A stretch of 64,000 bases of DNA, taken from assembly GCA_963971405.1 (NCBI GenBank), contig OZ020486.1, forward strand, positions 35,735,419-35,799,418, read 5' to 3'. This DNA comes from Psococerastis gibbosa (lineage: Eukaryota; Arthropoda; Insecta; Psocodea; Psocidae). Below are positions 57,701 to 64,000 of this stretch, in pieces. How positions within the stretch are numbered: position 1 is the stretch's first letter; every line of letters starts with the position of its first letter. The notes under the pieces are model-generated. The model did no database searches. It was not told the origin of the DNA and saw only the letters and a program-made list of their open reading frames with translations. The position numbers and the translations under genes were made by a program.

Positions 57701-60700
57701 TCCCAATAAGGGGACGTGTAACGTACATATTTGTCACCACTAGATTAATCGGTTGTTATTTTCTATTTCATTTACTACGTAAGTCAAGGATTTTGTCTTA
57801 AAAAGTTGTACAGGACATTTTTATATTGTACACTACATCATAGGGTATTTTTAATTTTTGTCGTCGTAATTACTCGTATTAATTAATGAACATAACGGAG
57901 GACTGAAATTTCCCGCATTATAAAGTTAATGGAGCAAGCCAGCAACAGAACGTAAAAATACCCTATCATATTGTGTATGATATAGTCCTCTACAATTTCG
58001 GTGGACTTTTTATCTTACGAAGTAAATTAAATAAAAAAAAAAACTGACTGATTTTTAGGTAATCCAGGGGCGATCAATTGCGAATACCCGTAGGCGGGGT
58101 TCCAACATACGTCAATGGTCAATGGTAAATGTGGTATTGACGTTTTAGCAGACATTAAAGACATACTAAAAATGTCTGCTACCACGTCAAAACAATATTT
58201 ACCATTGACCATTGACGTATGTGGAAACCCCGCCTTATTAGATCAGAACATGTCGAGTAGTGGTACAGACTCCGATTTTCAACCGAAAGGTTGTTGGACG
58301 AGTCCCACACTTTCTATATTTTCAGGCTATGCTTCGGAGGGCATGTAAAGCAGGCGGTCGGTCCCGGGTCTTCCTAGTTGAGGGTAAGAGAGGGCTTTAT
58401 AGCCCTAACTCCGCTAGATTGGCTTAGTAATAGAGAAAATAGTCAATTTTTATTTATTTATATCTTTTGAATTCCTCTCATAATTATTTATTGTTGTTTT
58501 TAAATACTTTTCTCCTACAGTCTACCGACGACAGGGGTCAAGATTCGGCAAGCCATTCTTTTGCCTGATAAACACGTATAACTCAAATACTACAAACATT
58601 CATTTGTACCTGGCAGGACTATTGATTGAGGGATTGAATTGAGTCATCCCTGTAGCTGAAATTAAGGTGCAACCGATAGACTTGGGCGTGTCTATTGTTT
58701 ACTTCACTTAATAGTGAGTTGACGTTGCAGGAAGGTGCCCATTCCATTGACTGGCTAGGGCTATTTCCAAAAACGGTGACGTGGTAGCAGACATTCAAGA
58801 CTTAGGTGACGTTTCCACCGACCTCGCATTGCAGAATTGACGGAAATGTTTATTTTCCTCTATGCCATAGTTAAAATTGATCAATGATCATACAGTAAAA
58901 TCACAAACAAACAAAAATTAAAAAATGGCGTGATGGGATATGTTAAGTACAAACATTTTAATATATTTCTATAAAAAGAAAAATTGTAATTTCCGTCAAT
59001 GTCACTTGCATTCTGCAATGCGAGGCTGGTGGAAACGCCACCTAAGTCTTGAATGTCTGCTACCACGTCACCGTTTTTGGAAATAGCCCTAGCCGGTCAA
59101 TGGAATGGGCGCCGAAGCCAAATTTGTAAGACTATTTTATTGCAGAGGTGCAACATGCTCGAAGATGGTCATCCTGAACGGAGAAGGTGCTACAGTTGGT
59201 CGAGCGAGTGGACCGAGCACAAACCACTGGGTATTAATTCTTTCTGACTAAGGGGGCGTCCATTAATCACGTGAGGTTCGAAGGGGGGGGGAAGGGGGGG
59301 AAGGGGTTCGGCAAAAATCACAAAATACCACAAGGGGGAGGGGGGGGGGGGTATTGTGAGATATCGCGTGTATTTATTTTTTGTACGTTTAATATGTTCA
59401 TGTACTAACTAGTACAATATGTGTCTTTCGCATGATTACACCTTCCTTCAATATTGTTTTTATCTCAGTCAAAAACAACCTGCAACCTTTCTGTTTAGAC
59501 ATTTTTATTATGGTCCTTAATTTTCTACAATAGAATAAAATTAAAAATACCTACCTGTATTTAATATAAAATTTTTATGATTCTTTGTAGGTACTAAAAT
59601 ACTAAAAAAATACACGGGGTTTGGGGGGGGGGGGGTAGTCTTAAACCTCACCACGTATCACCAAGGGGAAGGAGGGTTTAAAAAATGTTTAAAAAAACAT
59701 CACGTCATTAATGGACGGCCCCTAATTCATTGCATTGGCTGCATTCATATCAAATGAAACATTCGATTGCTCATTCTGCACAAGCAAAAATACCCAGTCT
59801 TTAGAAGTGTGTTTGATCAACCAGCATGCGTTATTACGTTTGATAATGGGTTTTTTGTATTTAACTCGATTAGAATTTCGCTTCATACCGTCAAGCATTT
59901 TATAAGATGATTCGGTTCAAAAGCAGTCTTATGGAGAACCTGAGTACCACAGTACACTTAAGTTGTTATTTTTCGTTTTTAACTTCAACTTATTGTTTTA
60001 GCAACTTGGGATGGAAGAGTGCCAGAGGAGGTTGGCTGACTTGGTCAAGTCTTGCAAAATGGAGGCAGGATTGGATCCATGCAAACCATTATTATCCTTG
60101 GTGAATTCCATTTTCTTACGAATTTATTGAAAATAATTAACTACAACTGAAATTAGAGGATAGAGAAAAACTGGACTTGACAGGATTCGAACCCACGATC
60201 TACGCCTAACCGGGGCGTCGTCTTAACCACTCGACCACAAGCCCCCACAAGCACAGATGATGAATATCCTCTACTTATGTACTGTATTTGCTCGTATTGA
60301 CATGATTCGTAATGTTAGACAGGTTAGCACAGCTACACAACTATCTAACCGAACAAGTCTGAGCTTACTTCCCGCCAAGTCCAGTTTTTCTCTATCCTCT
60401 AATATCAGTTATAACGTAGTGGTTGCCTCTTCTACCAAAGTTAATTTAAACAGTCAGTGTTACATACTCCATATAATACTGCAATATAAACTATACCGTA
60501 TATTTGCAGCCTACACTAGATAGAATGGAGTTTTAAATATACAGCAGAATCATTTTTTTTTTTTAATCGCCAGACCCGTTTATTATGACATCGAAGGGAA
60601 CTGACAAACAAGGATGTCATAGATAGCGTATATACGATATACAAATTCCGGGTATGTACGCGAACGAGAAAACCAAACTTCCTTGTGTAATTAGTCAAAA

Positions 60701-63401
60701 TAAACGGATTCTCCTATTTAGGTTAGTAGTAGTAGTGTTCGTCGGGTTAATAACGACTTAGGCCTCATATTTGGGCCCATAGAGCGACTCCGACTTGACT
60801 GTCCTACGCCAGCCCATAGGACAGTGGACCTACTGATTATAGTGGATTCCGAACCACTTGGGAAACACAGTGAAGTCACACGATTAGTTCAGAGGTGACC
60901 AGGATAAGTCCTACCATGTTTCCCTACCGGCACTGTGCACACCACCAAGTTATCTGCAGCTCTGGTCCGCTGGATTCAACTTGGTATGGCGGCCGGCTAC
61001 TATTTAGGTTACACCATTAATCAAAATTTTTAATCGGGGTTTTCTAAAGGCAGTGTTGGCAAATTAATGTAATTACTGAGATCATACTGCAGTTCATAAG
61101 TTGTGTAATGTGAAGAAGCTTATACAACAATGTATGTTTTTATTTTGCCACTCAAGTTTCATATAGGCCAGATAGTTCAATTGTACGATAGGTAGTAGTA
61201 ATTTTAGTTCTCATTCATTTATTCATTCTGAATGCGAATGTTTAAGGCGGGTATTCCACATACCTACAACGTCAATGAAAATTATGAAATTAAAGGACAT
61301 TTCAATTTCTCATTGATGGGGGCCATTCCATATGTTTTTTCAAAAATTGACAATTTTCAATTGAAGCGTATGCGCCTAATTTTTGAAATTTGTTTGCATT
61401 TGTTTCTTGAAATTGCATTTGTTTTCTTCGTCGCCTTATAATTTAATCCTTATTATAATTTTTATAATTTTTATACAGAAATGCGTTCTTTTTAAAGAAA
61501 TCAATTAAAATAGTTGTACTTGTCATATCTCTTGACGCCTTTTTTTAATTTTAGTTTGTTTGTTTGTTATTTTACCAAAGAACTTCTAATATTCTAATAT
61601 TTTACTCTATGATCAATTGATAATTGATCAATTTTAACAATGGCATAGAGTAAAATTGAAATGTCCTTCAATTTCATAATTTTCATTGACGATGTACGTA
61701 TGTGGAATAATTTGTAAGTTGATGTTTTCATTTTAAAGGGGTTGACCTTAAGTGGATGTGAACAGACGGAAACAAACGCCGCTCTCGAAGAAGGCATGCT
61801 GAAGTGGCATCCAGAAGCTTCAAAAAGCTATGTTGTGGGCAGTGACACGTTAGGGGCAGTTGCGGTTGCACATGAGGACGGTGGCCTAGTTCTTATCGCT
61901 GGGACAGGCTCGAATGCTCTTCTTGTCAACCCCGACTTTTCTATGAAAGGCTGCGGAGGATGGGGCCATCTCCTAGGGGACGAAGGGTCAGGTTAGTGTC
62001 AGCCTGTTGTCGGAAACTTATGAGAAAAACACCAAAAAAATATCTTCGTTAATTTTGAGTAGGGTTACTTACTTTGTTTCCTATTTAAAATGAACCCCCG
62101 AGAGAAGTGGTGAGGACTAGACGCTCGCTAAGTAAGCTTACTATGTGGGCTTAAGTGTCGTTTTTATGTCACTAAGGTGCCCATTCCACCGACCGGCTAG
62201 GGCTATTTACAAAAACAGTGACGTGGTAGCAAACAATCAAGACTTAGGCGGGGTTTCCACCGACCTCGCATTGCAGAATTGACGGAAATGTTTATTTTCC
62301 TCTATGCCATCGTTAAAATTGATCAATGATCATACAGTAAAATCACAAACAAACGAACTAAAATTAAAAAATGGCGTCATGGGATATGTTAAGTACAAAC
62401 ATTTCAATAGATTTCTATAAAAAGAAAAATTCTAATTTCCGTCAATGTCATTTGCGTTATGCAATGCGAGGTCGTTGGAAACGCCACCTAGGTCTTGAAC
62501 GTCTGCTACCACGTCACTGTTTTTGTAAATAGCCCTAGCCGGTCGGTGGAATGGGCGCCTTACAGGGCGACCAATATGAAGCCTTAGTTATATATATGGG
62601 TGAGGCGCCCATTCCATTGACCGGCTAGGGCTATTTCCAACAACGGTGACGTGGTAGCAGACATTCAAGACTTAGGTAGCGTTTCCACCGACCTCGCATT
62701 GCAGAATGCAAACGACATTGACGGAAATTAGAATTTTTCTTTTTATAGAAATCTATTAAAATGTTTGTACTTAACATATCCCATGACGCCATTTTTTAAT
62801 ATTAGTTTGTTTGTTTGTGATTTTACTGTATGATCATTGATCAATTTTAACTATGACATAGAGGAAAATAAACATTTCCGTCAATTCTGCAATGCGAGGT
62901 CGGTGGAGACGCCACCTAAGTCTTGAATGTCTGCTACCACGTCACCGTTGTTGGAAATAGCCCTAGCCGGTCAATGGAATGGGCACCTGAAGGCGACATC
63001 ATCCAACTTCGCGTTGAAAACTAACTCGCCCTTATAGGTCCCACGAAAAGAGTACCTACATATTTGAATTTAGAACTTGCTGAAACTGCGTGGGATTTAC
63101 GAATGAATAAAAATTTGACTAGCTACCAGGATTGTATCGTACGTAATAGGTTCGAAAATTCTTATTTTAGCATGTAAAATATGATAGTTTTTATATTCAA
63201 GTATTTCTTGGGTTATTTTAGTAATACGACTAATACGAGTAATCGTTGCGGTTGTTAATTGTCAGCTTTTGTTTCAGCCTTTTGGATCGCTTTTATTGCG
63301 ATGAAAATATGCTTCGATGAGCAGGATAATTTAAAGGAACCTCCATATCCCACTGCATTTGTTTGGGAAGCAATCAAAAGTCATTTCAATGTCACGGATA
63401 G
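51751..63401 (+). CDS. NAGK: NAGK, N-acetyl-D-glucosamine kinase, first five exons (3' partial)
   Basis: Cytosolic ROK/BadF-type kinase that phosphorylates salvaged GlcNAc at O6 with ATP, feeding UDP-GlcNAc synthesis. Exons: 51751-51782, 59146-59230, 60002-60100, 61739-61991, 63278-63401; GT-AG, phases agree. They encode about 197 of the usual 345 or so residues. Visible motifs: start MAEIYFGGIEG; phosphate loop GGATCSK; substrate motif STNHW; catalytic Asp in GSDTLGA; GTGSN; GCGGWGHLLGDEGS. The last exon ends NVTDR, followed in human by LGILTHLYR, which is not in the remaining 600 bp. Intron 1 is 7.4 kb of nested repeats. Exons 1 to 3 are short and were found by splice phase and family alignment. 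Confidence 0.94.
52815..53005 (+). mobile_element. tRNA-derived SINE family 1 copy
   Basis: Head ACAGTAGTAGAATGGACTCT and GTTGTTGGTTCGAGTCCCAC, body AAAGCAGGAGGTCCCGG and AAGAGAGGGCTTCATAGTCC, end GGCATAATAACAGAAC. NAGK intron 1, sense. Confidence 0.72.
53308..53670. mobile_element. Foldback element, family F6 copy
   Basis: Ends TTAAGAGGACATGCTACGTA and AATTTTGGGGTGCCAATTTT..CTCTTAA are complementary. Blocks ATGCACGAAGTAGTCTTCTA and TTAACACAGCAAGTTATTAA match the 9259 copy. NAGK intron 1. Confidence 0.6.
54254..54513. mobile_element. Foldback MITE, family F2 copy
   Basis: GGCGGCAATTCCACCGGCGA and complementary end; arms with CTTCATTTGTGATTTGAGAT and a central AT palindrome. The core survives as ATGTCTGCTACCAT at 54380-54393. 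Flanks TTG and TTA. NAGK intron 1. Confidence 0.72.
54555..54735 (-). repeat. Dispersed repeat R6 copy, reversed
   Basis: Carries AATTGGCCACAGTTCTTGAA, CCTCGGGAGTACC and TCTCAGAAAAATTTCTTCTG, the complements of the TFIP11-intron copies at 29625 and 33170. Confidence 0.5.
54748..54910. mobile_element. Foldback element with 62-bp near-perfect arms
   Basis: GTCACTCATTGTTAAAAATA ... ACGTAATAAAATTAAAAAAT pairs with the far end almost without mismatch. The loop is only about 40 bp. If transcribed in the NAGK intron it would give a strong hairpin. No coding sequence. Confidence 0.75.
55150..55330 (+). repeat. Dispersed repeat with (CTGT)n, shared with 44270-44470
   Basis: Both copies read AAGGAAAGCTTTGTGATGGT, GATTTACACGTT, AAAAAAGT.GTTTTTACGAA and then tracts of TCTGTCTG. 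The second copy has variant CCGCTCTGTCTGTC repeats. Class unknown. Confidence 0.6.
55795..56015 (-). mobile_element. tRNA-derived SINE family 1 copy
   Basis: Reversed: TTGTTCTATTACTAAGCCAC, CCCTCTCTTACACTCAACTA, GACCGCCTGCTTCACATGCC, head GACTCGCACCAACAATCTTT and CTTTACATGTGCTTAC. NAGK intron 1. Confidence 0.72.
56227..57261 (-). pseudogene. 5'-truncated non-LTR retrotransposon, reverse transcriptase remnant
   Basis: A 300-codon minus-strand frame starts inside the reverse transcriptase: EEFGIPKKLRTMAK, LTGVKQGDGLSPLLFNLVLE, the catalytic FLGYADDLNVMA and the thumb-like ENKMLRRIFGRVF. A frameshift near 56400 moves the tail into another frame (RRRPLGRPRRRYGDQL ... DRIRWRSVVNAAKSPQG, stop). 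The 3' end is an AAGT-repeat and A-rich tail. Clade not assigned. Truncation plus frameshift mean it is dead. Confidence 0.85.
57277..57440 (-). mobile_element. tRNA-like SINE family 3 copy, reversed
   Basis: Minus strand: CTGGCCAGGTGGTAACGTGC, CACTTGTGCGAGTCTTTACA, CATTAAATTGTTTGTATGCG, matching 29262-29460. Its A-rich tail runs into the LINE, which seems to have inserted there. Confidence 0.6.
58093..58234. mobile_element. Foldback MITE, family F1 copy
   Basis: GGCGGGGTTCCAACATACGT and complement; the right arm carries the perfect core (58172-58188, reverse), the left arm the GACGTTTTAGCAGACAT variant (58139-58155). Immediately followed by a SINE-1. NAGK intron 1. Confidence 0.75.
58248..58470 (+). 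mobile_element. tRNA-derived SINE family 1 copy
   Basis: Head TGTCGAGTAGTGGTACAGAC, ACCGAAAGGTTGTTGGACGA, body TGCTTCGGAGGGCATGTAAA and AGAGAGGGCTTTATAGCCCT, tail TTGGCTTAGTAATAGAG plus T-rich end. NAGK intron 1, sense. Confidence 0.78.
58734..59113. mobile_element. Nested foldback, family F3 copy 1
   Basis: Outer ends GGTGCCCATTCCATTGACTG and the complement GGAATGGGCGCC. Next comes the 17-bp core (58778-58794 and 59053-59069), then a second pair of ends, GGTGACGTTTCCACCGACCT, enclosing an AT-rich interior with GATCAATGATC. Its right end is 32 bp before NAGK exon 2. Confidence 0.75.
59252..59722. mobile_element. Inverted-repeat element (GGGGGCGTCCATTAATCACG ends)
   Basis: Left end GGGGGCGTCCATTAATCACG, right end the complement of GGGGCCGTCCATTAATGACG; both flanks read TAA. 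The interior has G-rich blocks. I recall similar ends from MITEs in many invertebrates. It starts 21 bp after the donor of NAGK exon 2. Confidence 0.65.
60152..60403. repeat. tRNA-like palindrome copy 3
   Basis: Arms ATTAGAGGATAGAGAAAAAC and complement (31 of 33 positions match). Between them, on the minus strand, lies an almost complete tRNA-like sequence (GGCTTGTGGTCGAGTGGTTA ... GTGGGTTCGAATCC). The T stem is weak and base 33 is not T, so a working tRNA is doubtful. NAGK intron 3. Confidence 0.65.
60780..61010 (-). mobile_element. 5S-like SINE copy, truncated, reversed
   Basis: Minus strand: GGCCGCCATACCAAGTTGAA, AACTTGGTGGTGTGCACAGT, TCCCAAGTGGTTCGGAATCC. The 3' half and (AAC)n tail are absent. 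NAGK intron 3. Confidence 0.6.
61246..61710. mobile_element. Foldback element, family F4
   Basis: Left arm GGCGGGTATTCCACATACCT ... GTCAATGAAAATTATGAAAT, right arm its complement ending TACGTATGTGGAATAA. The interior contains GATCAATTGATAATTGATCA. The right end falls about 28 bp before NAGK exon 4. Confidence 0.65.
62176..62559. mobile_element. Nested foldback, family F3 copy 2
   Basis: GGTGCCCATTCCACCGACCG and complement GGTGGAATGGGCGCC, flanked TAA/TTA. Core-like sequences at 62220-62236 and 62498-62514. The inner foldback has the same orientation as in copy 1. NAGK intron 4. Confidence 0.75.
62604..62987. mobile_element. Nested foldback, family F3 copy 3
   Basis: GGCGCCCATTCCATTGACCG and complement GGAATGGGCACC. 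Perfect cores at 62648-62664 and 62927-62943. The inner foldback is inverted relative to copies 1 and 2. It lies 44 bp after copy 2. Confidence 0.75.
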
Positions 63402-63560
63402 GTAACCAATTCAAGTCATTTCTTTTTTTTTTTACTAATTCTGTGTGAAACCGTGGAAGGAAACTGTAAGCAAATATTGCCGATTCCATACTAAAAAAAA
63501 AGAAGCTTTTAAATGCCTGCCACTTGTAGATTGTGCCAATGGTAATGGTCTTGTCCATAA

Positions 63561-63807
63561 GGCCCGGTACACACGGACACGTTACTGACTTGTTTTTTCG
63601 CTGTTGGTAATGGAATTAATGAATGGTTGTTGCAAAACCACAGAATCTATTTCAGAAGATGATCTGGTGTGTATAGGTAAAATCGCACACTTCGGCACGC
63701 GTCGGCTTCACGCCAGTCTCAGAAATCTTCTGAAGGTAACACTGTGGTCACCTGGCTGCCATAAAAAACAACGTCGGCAACTCGCGCGTGTTGAATCGTA
63801 CCGGACC
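63561..63807. mobile_element. Decayed inverted-repeat element related to 41976-42160
   Basis: GGCCCGGTACACACGGACAC at the left and TCGTACCGGACC at the right. The interior TCAGAAATCTTCTGAAGGT and AACGTCGGCAA resemble about 17845-17930. No coding sequence of note. Confidence 0.5.
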
Positions 63808-63829
63808 TTATTTATAGCTTGATGTCGCT

Positions 63830-63965
63830 TGACATTTAGGTCATACATCAGTTTCCTAGTGGCAAAATTTATATGGAAACAATTCCAATAATGTCCGCAA
63901 AATCAATGCTGTCGTTGGCAGGACAATTTTCAACAGTCCATGTCCATAAAAAGCCATAGCTCAAT
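63830..63965 (+). repeat. Dispersed repeat R4 copy, partial
   Basis: TATGGAAACAATTCCAATAA, TGTCCGCAAAATC, GTCGTTGGCAGGACAA and TCCATGTCCATAAAAAGCC match the family's second half. Confidence 0.5.
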
Positions 63966-64000
63966 CTATCAACGCCTCTGATTCCGCCTCAAGCCCAATA

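Noticed and set aside
60165-60245. Possible tRNA gene on the minus strand
   Set aside because: D-arm and B-box-like sequence are good, but the T stem relies on several G-T pairs, position 33 is not T and the piece sits inside a repeated palindrome family. Treated as tRNA-derived repeat.
741-62987. CRISPR-like array
   Set aside because: Repeats are dispersed, palindromic and unevenly spaced in a eukaryotic genome; they are foldback transposons.
63402-64000. Sixth NAGK exon
   Set aside because: No acceptor followed by a sequence like LGILTHLYR was found; the frame at 63604-63822 falls in a decayed repeat.

Overview
This is nuclear DNA of an animal, most likely an arthropod and possibly an insect. 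The host genes are split by GT-AG introns, the DNA is AT-rich, and the introns are full of tRNA-derived SINEs, non-LTR fragments, a Ty3/gypsy element of the 17.6/297 type and many foldback (MITE-like) elements. I cannot name the order or species. Four conserved host genes can be rebuilt exon by exon.

Layout. (1) 6487-19173, plus strand: the last three coding exons of Cyclin D. Its final 9.8 kb intron holds a truncated Ty3/gypsy element in antisense (11775-16967). (2) 25034-37584, plus strand: a complete 12-exon TFIP11 (tuftelin-interacting protein 11, spliceosome disassembly), 826 residues. (3) 43262-51290, minus strand: TDRD3 (Tudor-domain scaffold of topoisomerase 3-beta) in 10 exons, 854 residues as modelled. 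(4) 51751-63401, plus strand: the first five exons of N-acetylglucosamine kinase (NAGK); the 3' exons lie beyond the window. TFIP11 and TDRD3 converge. TDRD3 and NAGK are head to head with only 460 bp between start codons, so they probably share a promoter region.

The rest is mobile DNA. At least eight SINE copies of one tRNA-derived family lie scattered through the window. A second SINE family has a 5S-rRNA-like head, an (AAC)n tail and, in one copy, a perfect 15-bp target duplication. Three palindromes are built from tRNA-like sequence. The foldback elements fall into several arm families. Those beginning GGCG...TTCCAC sit at TTA/TAA sites, as PIF/Harbinger elements do, and one larger inverted-repeat element (38284-38829) keeps a short Harbinger-like coding remnant. 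The most unusual pattern is that three foldback families with unrelated arms carry the same 17-bp core, GACGTGGTAGCAGACAT. Several foldbacks end within tens of bases of TFIP11, TDRD3 and NAGK splice sites.

The host genes are ordinary housekeeping genes and form no operon or pathway. All calls rest on reading the sequence and remembered family features; no database search was run.
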